Translations under genes and position numbers: made by a program
In this document: positions 1-7,855 of the stretch, in pieces
How the letters are laid out: the number at the start of each line of letters is the position of its first letter
How positions within the stretch are numbered: position 1 is the first letter of the stretch
The notes under the pieces: generated by a model
The model's database searches: none
What the model was told of the DNA's origin: nothing
Seen by the model: only the letters and a program-made list of their open reading frames with translations
Assembly (NCBI RefSeq): GCF_025370935.1
Contig: NC_133495.1
Location: 4,270,646 to 4,334,645 of the forward strand
Origin: Choristoneura fumiferana
Taxonomy: Eukaryota; Arthropoda; Insecta; Lepidoptera; Tortricidae
DNA: 64,000 nucleotides
Reading direction: 5' to 3'

Positions 1-391
1 TTTTTTACATAGATCTAATTAATTACTGCATCAATTATTGTTACTGTCTCAGATTATCATTCCTTATTTTCTAAAAACTCTCTTAACCTGTACAAACATT
101 TCTTTATTAACCATTTCCTTAATTTTGTCATCAATAAGTTATCGTGTAGTTGGCGTAGTTCTTGTGGTATTTTGTTATATACAATAATACTCATAACATA
201 ACTGTTTTTTCTATGTAATGCAGTTGAGCATGGAGGCATTTTAAGCTTATATTTGTCTCTTTCTCTAAGCCTTGGGTTCGATTTTAGCTGAGTGAATGAA
301 GTAAAAATTTTCCGCACATATGAAGCTACCTCAAGAATGTATGAAGTACAAATGTTATAACCCCAGTTGTTAGAATCCCAGTTTTTCAAGA
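1..391 (-). mobile_element. LINE (non-LTR retrotransposon) 3' end, 5'-truncated
   Basis: Read on the minus strand this is the C-terminal end of a reverse-transcriptase ORF (open 389 to 57, about 110 residues) followed by a short 3' tail that ends in an A run at base 1. The last 60 residues have the layout of many non-LTR ORF2 ends: a short basic stretch, then NKIPQELRQL, then a Lys/Leu-rich helix ending in LREFLENKE and a stop. The window edge coincides with the poly(A) end. No polymerase core is present, so it cannot be active. The exact clade is not resolvable from this tail. Confidence 0.6.
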
Positions 392-769
392 CGCCTGCAA
401 GTGGCGCTGGTGAGGTAACTTGGTGTCAATAGTCAAGGTGTCGGCGGGTCATGGAACAAGTAGGTACTAGCGCAAGCACCCGGGTGCGGTCGTCGCCCGG
501 CGGGACAATCGAACGGCTGTACCGGTCGCGGGCTCGTGCCATCTTCCGGTACAGGCGGGGATAGAAGCGGTATCATTTCGTCTAAAAAGCAGCTGGTCTA
601 AATACCTAGCAAGTGATCTAAAAAGCAACTTATCCTAACCTGTTTTTGTCGAAAACTTGAAAATCTAGGTTAGATTAGGCACTATTATCTAGTCTGTGGG
701 TTAGGTTAGAGTTGCGTCAAAGCGCAAAGCGCCTCAGCCACGCGGAATGGACCAGTGCTACTTAGACCA
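392..769. other. Intergenic, GC-rich patch, no gene seen
   Basis: A GC-rich stretch (about 410-565) is followed by short repeated words such as TCTAAAAAGCA at about 580 and 617. No coding frame, splice pattern or RNA gene is evident. The words GGTTAGATTAGG and GGGTTAGGTTAGAG occur near 661-710, but are too short to be a telomeric tract. Confidence 0.5.
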
Positions 770-890
770 GAGGCCGTATTGCCTAACGTAATCTGTCGCT
801 CGCGATCGCAATCAAATGACAGATTTCGCATACAAAAACTGTCATTTGATTGCGATCGCGAGCGCCAGAAACGTTAGGCAAAACGGCCTC
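770..890. mobile_element. MITE, family A (GAGGCCGTATTG ends), copy 1
   Basis: A 121-bp foldback. It begins GAGGCCGTATTGCCTAACG and ends with the near inverse ACGTTAGGCAAAACGGCCTC. The arms continue inward as GCGATCGCAATCAAATGACA and its complement. A second copy lies at 34951-35070. No coding capacity, so it is a non-autonomous DNA element or a foldback relic. Confidence 0.75.
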
Positions 891-900
891 AGTTGCTTTT

Positions 901-946
901 AAACAAACAAACAGATTTATAAGTTTATAAATCTGTTTGTTTGTTT
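901..946. repeat. 46-bp near-perfect palindrome
   Basis: Two 22-nt arms (901-922 and 925-946) are exact reverse complements around a 2-nt centre. The arms carry a tandem AAAC repeat followed by AGATTTATAA. It lies 10 bp beyond a foldback MITE. Confidence 0.8.
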
Positions 947-1075
947 AAGTTACCTTTTTACGTCTAAGCCGCTGAACCGATTTAGATGAAATTCGGTACA
1001 CAGGTAGTTTGACGGGAGGACATAAGAAGCTTTTATCCCGAAAAAAGCATAAACGAATTCCACACGGACGCAGCT
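944..1075 (+). mobile_element. Fragment of a dispersed Lep1-like element
   Basis: Contains the words CTAAGCCGCTGAACCGATTT, GATGAAATTCGGTACA and TTTTATCCCG, then CACACGGACGCAGCTAGTAA. This internal layout (a sentence allowing for ATTT..ATCGG, TTATCCCG, and a GC-rich end next to AGCTAGTAA) recurs in the better-preserved units at 26100-26237 and 53198-53408. Ends are diffuse. Confidence 0.4.
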
Positions 1076-1360
1076 AGTAAGTAAATATCTAAACTGAATA
1101 TGCTTCTTTTATACCTAGTAGGTACCTTGCCTTACCAAGCCTTGCCTTGCATTAGCACAATGTCCGCGAGTGTCCACCATTGTGCCGACATCTGTCGCCG
1201 GTTTTTTGCCGTTCCATTAATTTCGTCTCGTTTTTTGTCGATCGCTCGTCGCTTTCTTATTTCGAACAGGTCGATTGAACTTTTACCTCTTATAAAAAAA
1301 ATACGTTTCTGAGTTTAGTAAATAGGTACAACGAGAGAAAAGTGTCTTTTGTTTCGGTAT

Positions 1361-1456
1361 ACCCCCTGGTGTTGCAGATGTTTATGGGAGGTGGTGATCT
1401 CTTATATTACCATCAGGAGACCCACTTGCTCGTTTGCCATCCCGTCGAATAAAAAA
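1361..1456 (+). mobile_element. Retroelement 3'-end fragment (ACCATCAGG type)
   Basis: The segment runs from CCCCTGGTGTTGCAGATG through GGAGGTGGTGATCTC and ACCATCAGGAGACCC to GCTCGTTTGCCATCC and then an A-rich tail. This is a 3' tail type I know as very common in Lepidoptera. A related piece with GGGGTATTGCAGATGCGTTG occurs at about 17797. Confidence 0.5.
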
Positions 1457-1640
1457 ATAATAATTATATGGAAAGAGTTCTGTGTCTAGGACAAATGACT
1501 TTCAAATAACGAACACGCTATAGCATTAAAATAAGACTTTTGTCTTTTTTTTCTTAAATTTGAGAGCTAATATAGGGCATATGGGGCCCGTGCCGAGGAC
1601 CCCTGATCTCACAGGGGCCCCGAAATTCGATCATATTTAA

Positions 1641-1902
1641 GTGACGACCGGATGGCCAAGTGGCTAGAGAACCTGAATACGAAGCTTGAGGTCCTGTGTT
1701 CGATTCCCGGCCGGGGAAGATATTTGTATAAATAATACGAATGTTTGTTCTCGGGACTTGGATGTTTAATATGTATTTAAGTATGTATTTATCTATGTTA
1801 GTGTGTTTATCCGTTGCCTAGTATCCATAGTACAAGCTTTGCTTAGTTTGGGACTAGGTTAATTGATGTCAAGAGTGTCCCATGATTTTTATTTATTTAT
1901 AT
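1641..1902 (+). mobile_element. tRNA-derived SINE, family alpha, near full length
   Basis: The head is tRNA-like: an A-box region (TGGCCAAGTGGCTAG, about 1653) and a B box (GTTCGATTC, 1698-1706), each expected of a pol III internal promoter. The body follows with ACGAATGTTTGTTCTCGGGACTTGG and ATGTATTTAAGTATGTATTT, ending near GTGTCCCATGA and a T/A-rich tail. Minus-strand copies occur at 25207-25670 and 5389-5510. It is not a tRNA gene, because the acceptor stem does not pair and the unit continues into a SINE body. Confidence 0.75.
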
Positions 1903-2589
1903 TCGTGTAAATTAAATTTATTAGTCTTTGTTGCCAATGACGTTGACATTAATACTTTCAAATGGGGCCATACTCATTGGTGCCCTGCCCAAAGGCTCCG
2001 CACGTTCCGAAATAGCTCTGACTGGAAAGAGAACCTCTAATCAACTAATACTAGGTACTCTTAACACTAAAAAGGTGTTTCCATACAAAGTGCTGGTAAA
2101 TTCAAACCTATGTAGTACTTTCAGTTATCCATGAAACTTGTTATTTGATATGAAAGTGGTTCTTATATAGGTAGCACAATCAATTAAATGTCAAAAAATC
2201 TAAATTTTTACAAGCTTTTCTTTAGCTTGCCCTGTTTATTTATTCTTGGAAGCTAAATTTGACCCGCTTCCAGCAGTCCGATTGACTATAAATTTGGCAT
2301 ACATATAAATTTGGTGACAGTACAATAATCTGGAGGTGACATCTTGGTGGTCCTGCCAGGATCGTCTCCGCAGGAGGGAACTCCTCAATGGTTAATAGTA
2401 CCGACTTGAAATTTGGTACGGAGACTTGACTTTTACTTGAAGTTTAGATGACAATACAAGTACAGTCAACAAAAAGTACAGTAAGCTTATTTATGTCTAT
2501 CTCTATGACATTAATCGATCTAAAATAACCCCACATTGCGTACTACATTTAGGGATCTGCTGACACTGGATATTTATACCTACAACACT
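1903..2589. other. Intergenic, nothing assignable
   Basis: AT-rich sequence with one short open frame (1928-2134) that has no splice context, no recognisable domain and average base composition. I treat it as non-coding. Confidence 0.4.
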
Positions 2590-2730
2590 TAACACTTTGT
2601 TGTGTGTCCTGCCGGATTCTTCTCAACAGAGATTTTTTCGAACCGTTGGTAGATTTGTGACGTTCATACATGCTTGTTATAGCCTAAATAGAATTAAGAT
2701 ATTTTGAGTTTAACAAAGTTGAATGGAACC
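2590..2730 (+). mobile_element. LINE 3'-tail fragment (CCGGATTCTTCTCAACAGAG type)
   Basis: The word GCCGGATTCTTCTCAACAGA followed by a TTCGAACCGTTGGTAGATTT region is the complement of the tail at 26249-26372 (GAGAAGAATCCGGCAAGAAA). The plus-strand copy then runs ACATGCTTGTTATAGCCTAAA into a short TTTTGAG tail. It is the short 3' end of a non-LTR element. Confidence 0.5.
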
Positions 2731-3207
2731 CACACACACACATATAATGATAAGGGTTGCTATTTCTTATTTTAGTTCTGTTAAGTATATATATGATGTT
2801 CTCTATATTCTAATCCTTTTGACAAGTGTTGTGGGATTATGTTGTTGCTAGATTTCAGCACATTTATTGACCTCATGGAAGAGCTCCGACTGCTGAAATA
2901 CAGGTTTACAGCTAGTTTGGCAGCTGTGGCCCACTTTATTTTGTCTAGTTTCTACATATTACATTATGTTTCTACATCTTGGTCAGATTTTCTTACAATA
3001 GCGCATTTATTTTATTTGACAAAGTCTTGGAACGGCTCGGAACTAATCACTCATCACAGTGGATCAACTAATCAACCTGAAACGCATCCAAAGTCGCCCA
3101 AAACTAAATAATCACAGTTTTTGCTTTGTAATTGAAAACCTCGTTAAGTGCTCTACAAAAACTTGGGATTGCATCCTGCGGCGCGTGCGCTCATGGTCCA
3201 GTGGCCA

Positions 3208-3328
3208 GGGGGGTTACTACATTCGAAAATTGAAGTTCGTATCGTACCGTCCCTCTCACTCTCGTATTTAATAATATAAGCGTCAGTGGGACGGCAATAT
3301 ACGAAGTTCGAATTTTGCAATTCGAGGC
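3208..3328. mobile_element. MITE, family C (ACTACGAAATTCGAA ends), copy 1
   Basis: A foldback whose left arm reads TACTACATTCGAAAATTGAA and whose centre is ACCGTCCCTCTCACTCTCGT with a complementary GTGGGACGGCA. The right arm is diverged. Better copies are at 38257-38374 and 55413-55538; all share the central CTCGTATTAAATAATATTAGCG word. Confidence 0.65.
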
Positions 3329-3340
3329 TGAGAGGGAACC

Positions 3341-3467
3341 GTGGCCGTATTGTCTAACTCGCTGACGTTGCGCGATCGCATTCACCGTCTCTTTCTGCCC
3401 TCGTCTTATACCGTGTGATAGAAAGAAGAAAAACGATCGTGATTCCTAGTGCGACAATAAGCCCTCA
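3341..3467. mobile_element. MITE, family B (GGCCGTATTGTCTAAC ends), copy 1
   Basis: Left end GTGGCCGTATTGTCTAAC, right end GCGACAATAAGCCCTCAC. Internal arms carry the pair CTCTTTCTGCCCTCGTCTTA and GTGTGATAGAAAGAAG. Related copies are at 40559-40685 and 62669-62800. The ends resemble family A, but the interior differs. Confidence 0.65.
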
Positions 3468-3615
3468 CATTTTGATAGGAAATTGCTTTTAGAGCCGGAA
3501 ATAAGATAAAAGGGAATACATAAAGAGACCATCCGATAGCATAAAAAACTAGGACCTTTAGAGAACATTTTACCTTGCTACTCCTCGTGGTTAATTTCCA
3601 AAAACTTAGAGACAT

Positions 3616-3680
3616 GAGCCCGGGTTTGAACACATGATCGTCCGTTTAACTAGTGCAAACCACTACTTAGGCCACCACTA
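3616..3680 (-). mobile_element. SINE head fragment
   Basis: On the plus strand CGGGTTTGAACACATGATCG followed by AAACCACTACTTAGGCCACCA is the complement of a tRNA-like SINE head (a B-box-like GTTCAAACCCG on the minus strand). Body sequence is not recognisable. Called from layout only. Confidence 0.4.
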
Positions 3681-3740
3681 GGTACCAATCTGACCAATGG
3701 AAGTGATTCAAAATTCATTCAAAAGATTTAAAGTAAAACA

Positions 3741-3762
3741 AATATATATATATATATATAAA
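3741..3762. repeat. (TA)n microsatellite
   Basis: About 20 bp of alternating TA, directly followed by A runs and the minute foldback at 3786. Confidence 0.9.
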
Positions 3763-3785
3763 AAATACAGTAAAAAAAAAAAATA

Positions 3786-3829
3786 CAGTCAGCACAAAAG
3801 CTTATATTTTTTAACTTTTGTGCTGACTG
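3786..3829. mobile_element. Minute foldback with TA flanks (mariner-like), 44 bp
   Basis: CAGTCAGCACAAAAG (15 nt) is exactly inverted as CTTTTGTGCTGACTG around a 14-nt T-rich centre, with a TA dinucleotide on each side (3784-3785 and 3830-3831). TA duplication and CAGT-type ends are typical of Tc1/mariner-derived MITEs. The end word CRGTCAGCA is shared with the 134-bp unit at 10407-10540. Confidence 0.65.
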
Positions 3830-4208
3830 TAATTTTACCAAATTACAAATAAATCCGACCTCTAGAAATAGATTAAATAGGTCCTGCAAAATTAGACGAC
3901 TTAAGTATGCTTTGAAAGCTTGTAAAAAGCTTGTCAAAAGGTCTAAAGAAAAAAAACAAGCGAAACGTAAAACCGATTTAAACAAAATCAGCCTTTAGTA
4001 CCACCCACCCCCACGGGGTCAGCGACCTCGGGACCCTAAGATAGGCAGCAGGTGGCAAGCAGCTGGGGTTGCTACATTATTTATCTTTATATGCCCGTAT
4101 AATGCCTAGATACTCGTTGCTAAGGCGATAGAGAAAATTATTAACAGCCAGTGTCATGAATTAAAAACATGCCGTGCAGTGCCCGGTTTCAGAATAGAAC
4201 ACTCTTCC

Positions 4209-4319
4209 GGGAACGTATCTGAATATCGAAAATTACTAAAGTTAAAAAGTTGACGGTAAATTATCGAAAGTAGGAGGTTAAATTCGATATTTTGACCGTC
4301 GATATTCAGATACGTGCCC
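4209..4319. mobile_element. Foldback element with GGGAACGTATCTGAATATCG ends
   Basis: The left end GGGAACGTATCTGAATATCG is matched by the right end CGATATTCAGATACGTGCCC (19 of 20 bases inverse). The interior repeats the theme (GTTGACGGTAAA against TTTTGACCGTC). Length 111 bp, with no coding capacity. Confidence 0.65.
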
Positions 4320-4570
4320 ATTCTTCCCGTGGGTGTCGTAAAGAAGACTACTTAAAGAATTTGGTGTGAGAGTAGGCAACGCTGTCTATCACCCACTACG
4401 AATTCCGGACAAGGACACTTCAGTGTGGAAGGCAAAATGAAACCACCACAATATTTTCCCAAAAAAAAATTACATGATTGATTACGCTGCTAACCTTAAC
4501 TGATGATCACAGATGTAGCTTTCAAGCTTTCAGTTGTCGTAGTCTAGTCATGATCATGACTCCTATTCCA

Positions 4571-4759
4571 ATGAGGGTTCTCACAGAGGTGAAATATCGC
4601 TAGATGGCGTTAGTATTGTAAGGTCCGTTTGATGTTTGACGTTTGCTTGCGATTGGCTCATTTAGTTATTTAACCAATCACGAGCAAGCGTCAAACGTCA
4701 AATGGATCTTACGATACTAACGCCATCTAGCGATATTTCGCCTCCGCGAAAGCCCTCAT
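4571..4759. mobile_element. MITE with ATGAGGG ends, long arms
   Basis: A 189-bp unit starting ATGAGGGTTCTCACAGAGGT and ending CGCCTCCGCGAAAGCCCTCAT. The inner arms GAAATATCGCTAGATGGCGT and its complement are nearly perfect, then diverge slightly through GACGTTTGCTTGCGATTGG. The arms span about 75 bp each. A typical non-autonomous foldback. Confidence 0.75.
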
Positions 4760-5156
4760 TTTTAATCAGTGCAGCCCAAAGGATTCTTCATATTTGAAAC
4801 TTGCGTAAACAAACTCTGTGAAAATGTATTTAAAACCCTTTCTGGACGGTTCGATATATGAAATCGTGAAAGTAATATTTTTGCTGTAGGTTTACATTAT
4901 AAAGCTAAAAAACACGATCGATAGGTATTTCTACCTTGATTTTGAAAAAAATTCTTCGACCAGAAAGGGCTAATGAAATCATTTGTGAGTTGATAAATAA
5001 ATACATTTTTATTTTATTATTTATTTATTATCTACCCCTGCATTCTGTCAAAAGTAGCAACTTACAAAGACTAAGTCATCTCTTGACCTTTCGATCCAAT
5101 AATCCCATCGATAAACAAATCCTTTATTAAAGAAAGCCGCGATCAGCTGTGCGACA

Positions 5157-5212
5157 GGTTGCGCGCGCGCGTGTGCGTGAACAGATGCTGCGCGCAGCTG
5201 CCGCGCATCTCC
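5157..5212. other. GC-rich patch
   Basis: A short run of alternating GC and TG with words GCTGCGCGCAGCTGCCGCGC, in otherwise AT-rich DNA. A similar patch (CTCAGCTGCCGCAGCGCG) is at about 6345-6390. No coding frame or RNA fold could be assigned. Confidence 0.4.
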
Positions 5213-5234
5213 GAATGAGACTAGTTTTGGTACT

Positions 5235-5335
5235 TGTTTTTTGGCGTTTTAGGGCTTAGTATCTCAGTTGGCAAAAACGGAACCTTTATAGGATTAGTGT
5301 CCGTCTGTCTGTCTGTCCGTCTGTACATCTGTCAA
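5235..5335 (+). mobile_element. Fragment of the GGTTCCGTAGCC repeat family
   Basis: GGCAAAAACGGAACCTTTATAGG followed by tandem GTCTGTCTGTCTGTCCGTCT matches the 5' part of the repeat at 44240-44847 (GGCAAAAACGGAACCCTTAT then TCTGTCTGTCTGTCCGTCCG). Confidence 0.55.
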
Positions 5336-5388
5336 GAGCTTAGGTAAGGGATAACCATACTTAAATAGATAGGTAAACAGTTAGATAC

Positions 5389-5510
5389 TCCAATCCAAGA
5401 CTCGAGAACAAACATTCGTATTTTTTTTACATCATCTGCTTCAATCTAGGCTCGAACCCGGGACTTTAAGCTTTATAGTCACGTTCTAATAACTACTGGC
5501 CAAACCTATG
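5389..5510 (-). mobile_element. SINE family alpha, partial copy
   Basis: Plus-strand words CTCGAGAACAAACATTCGTA and GGCTCGAACCCGGGACTTTA are the complement of the alpha SINE body and its B box. The head end is decayed (ACTACTGGCCAAACC). Confidence 0.65.
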
Positions 5511-5726
5511 ACTGCAACCGCACTTAGCCTAGTTTGTCAATTTGTATATTAAAGCTAATGTCGATATTATCGACAATATTCACGGAAACTACAGTTGTCC
5601 TTATCGCACAATATTCCGAAGTTCGCTTAGTCTGATGAAAAGGCAATAGATTTTTCAAATATCTTCTGGTTTATTGAATCAGGCGTTATTTGAGGAGGTA
5701 CATAAATTCTCAGAACTCAGAAATAA

Positions 5727-5885
5727 CCGTTAGCGGAGTTTCTCTGAGGATGAACTCTGGTTGAGTTCGAAACGCGTCGTGCTATGCAATGGTGGAGGTG
5801 ATAGTTTGTGTGATTTGTATGTGTTCTTACAGTGTGAACGTGGAAGAGCTGCGTGAACACACATTTCTTGCATAGACGTAGCTCT
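5727..5885 (+). mobile_element. Dispersed repeat with CTGAGGA-hairpin-GAAAC motif (Penelope-like?)
   Basis: The left part carries CTCTGAGGATGAACTC, a 5-nt loop, then GAGTTCGAAACGCGTCG. That is a 6-bp stem (GAACTC/GAGTTC) between CTGAGGA and GAAAC. The right part carries GTGTGATTTGTATGTGTTCTTACAGTGTG and GCATAGACGTAGCT. The right part recurs at 42033-42225 and 47920-48068. The motif layout is like the hammerhead-ribozyme motifs described in Penelope-like elements, but one extra base breaks the usual core spacing. Confidence 0.5.
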
Positions 5886-6577
5886 CGTAAGCGACCTACC
5901 TTACCTCATGACAAATGCCTTAGTAAGAAACAGACGAAACAGAAAGGTTAATAGTTAGTTTTGTTTAAATTAATTATTTAATTATAAATTGCTATTCATA
6001 AAGCAACTGAATGAACGTATTAATGATAAGCCCGCAATAATATTAGTAACTAATATAAATATCATTTATTCAATTATAATTTAATATTATAATAACTTTA
6101 TGAATACTAAAATACATTGCTCTGTTTGCGGTTTCAATTAACAGCATATTTTTTATAGCAACGACACAATGCACTCTTAATTAAAAAAAATTGCAGCCAC
6201 TCAAACCATAAACGTCATTTAAAAAAAATAACTCTACTATTCCAAGTCGATCGTTAAGTAGCAAAAAAATAATTAAGAATTGCTTAATTTTTCACAAATG
6301 ATCGTAAGTATCAAGACCGGTGATAAAAATGTTAAAAAATGTAGCGCGCTCAGCTGCCGCAGCGCGTGCGCATCTCGCGGCGCGTCTGTGTGCGTGTCTG
6401 TATCTGTAAGGCCACAAATTAAAAGCGAACTGCGATTTATAACCACTATTAACTTTTTATTTTTCTCCCACATTTTTTTATTTTTTTTAACAATGTGTAA
6501 TTTTATGTAAATTTAAGTTGTGGCAATAAAGGTTTATTTATTTATTTATTTTATTTATTATTGCTACTGGCTGTGAC

Positions 6578-6697
6578 CGTGGCCGTGGTGGTCTAGTGGT
6601 TTGACCCATGCCCTCCAAGCAGAACATCGTGGGTTTAAAATCGGGCTCGCATCGCCGAGTTTTTCGAAATGTCATGTTGCGAATTTACATTTGAATG
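6578..6697 (+). mobile_element. SINE family beta, 5' part
   Basis: A tRNA-like head GTGGCCGTGGTGGTCTAGTG with a decayed B box (GTGGGTTTAAAATCG), then GAGTTTTTCGAAATGTCATG. The same order is seen in the fuller copy at 32555-32860. The 3' half is missing and replaced by an unrelated LINE tail at 6698. Confidence 0.65.
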
Positions 6698-6850
6698 ATT
6701 ATTATATTATTTGATATTTTATTACAGCATATTTTAATGCTGGCAGAGGATAGATGCGAAGGGCTTAAGACAGTGTTGTGGTGCGCCATGGAAGAGGATT
6801 ATGTCCAGCAGTGGATTGCTGTAGGCTGATGATGATGATAATGATGACTA
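6698..6850 (+). mobile_element. RTE-like LINE 3' end with TGATGA tail
   Basis: The last codons of a reverse-transcriptase ORF read MEEDYVQQWIAVG and stop, directly followed by a (TGATGA)n run. EAFVQQW-like endings running into TGATGA repeats mark the RTE-type LINE at 16116-16497. About 150 bp remain. Confidence 0.6.
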
Positions 6851-6954
6851 TTATAGGCTAAGATGATGATTGTGCTACTGGCACTGACTGGACTACTGGA
6901 CTTGTTAACTGGAAGAGATCATTACAATTAAGGGACACCTATTGGTCTTTGTTC

Positions 6955-7072
6955 ATCATCATCCCGGCCTATATATGTAGGTACATCCCACTGCTGGGCA
7001 TCAGGCCTCCAATCAGAATGAAAGGGTTTTTAGGTCATAGTTCCCACTCGGGCCCAGTGCGGATTCGGAACA
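6955..7072 (-). mobile_element. SINE family beta, 3' part
   Basis: CATCATCATCCCGGCCTATA, ATCCCACTGCTGGGCATCAG and CAGTGCGGATTCGG are the complement of the family beta tail (ATTCTGAGAGGAGGCCTGTG, AGCAGT, TATATAGGC, GATGATGAT). Confidence 0.65.
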
Positions 7073-7855
7073 AGAAATCGACTCGTATGACTGAAAAAAT
7101 AGATAATAAGTGAATCTAAAATGGGGTATATTTTTGAACAACAAAAGCAGAACTAAATAATGAACTAAATAAATAGTGATCTCACTAACTTATGTGAAGT
7201 TGAGTGTTGCTCAATACGTTTTGGACCAGTCTGCGGCCCTTTCTCAAGGAGTGCGTTTAAATATACGGCCGCTGCGCACTAGCCCACTTTTGCTACTACT
7301 TTACGAGGTTGACAATTCAGGCGTTATTTTAGCAAGTCTAATTAATCTAATCACGTTCTAAAAACTCGAACTTATTAATTACCTACTGACATAGAACATA
7401 ATACACAAGTTTTGTATACATACCTAAAGTTTTGACGGTTATACATTGGGTATTGATTTAATTATTATTTTAACATAAATAAAATGATATACACTTAAAA
7501 CCACCAGTATTAGCTTCTTATTTAATGTATTTATGTTCGGTTAAATAATATTGTACAAAATCGCTGCCGCCTGCGCCTTGAGCCTTGAAATCGAGAGCAA
7601 CCGCTGACTCATCTGACATTGACCGCCATGCGCCCGCGCAATTAAACGTCTCGTGCCATTTTATAAGCATAATTACGCGTTCCAGATGCAGTGTCAATAA
7701 ACCGTTGCATAATGTGAATAACTTGAAATGCGCTGACGCACGTGGTTTACGCATTTGACTGAATTAGGCGTTAATTTGCAGAGATTTGTAGTTAATGTCC
7801 TGGTGTATGACGTAAATGCCCAATAGATGACACCCTGCTCTGGGGCGTGCAAAGA
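7073..7855. other. Intergenic, nothing assignable
   Basis: No gene or clear repeat seen. Short frames at 7176-7361 (plus) and 7518-7754 (minus) have no splice context or recognisable domain. Confidence 0.35.

Noticed and set aside
661..710. Interstitial telomeric repeat (TTAGG)n
   Set aside because: Only two or three imperfect, interrupted TTAGG words.
1641..1715. tRNA gene
   Set aside because: A and B boxes are present but arms do not pair and the unit continues into a repeated SINE body with other copies at 5389 and 25207. The same applies to the heads at 6578, 32555 and 49940.
2839..3111. 90-codon frame as a membrane-protein gene
   Set aside because: Hydrophobic stretches but no exon signals, average AT-rich codon use and no recognisable family.
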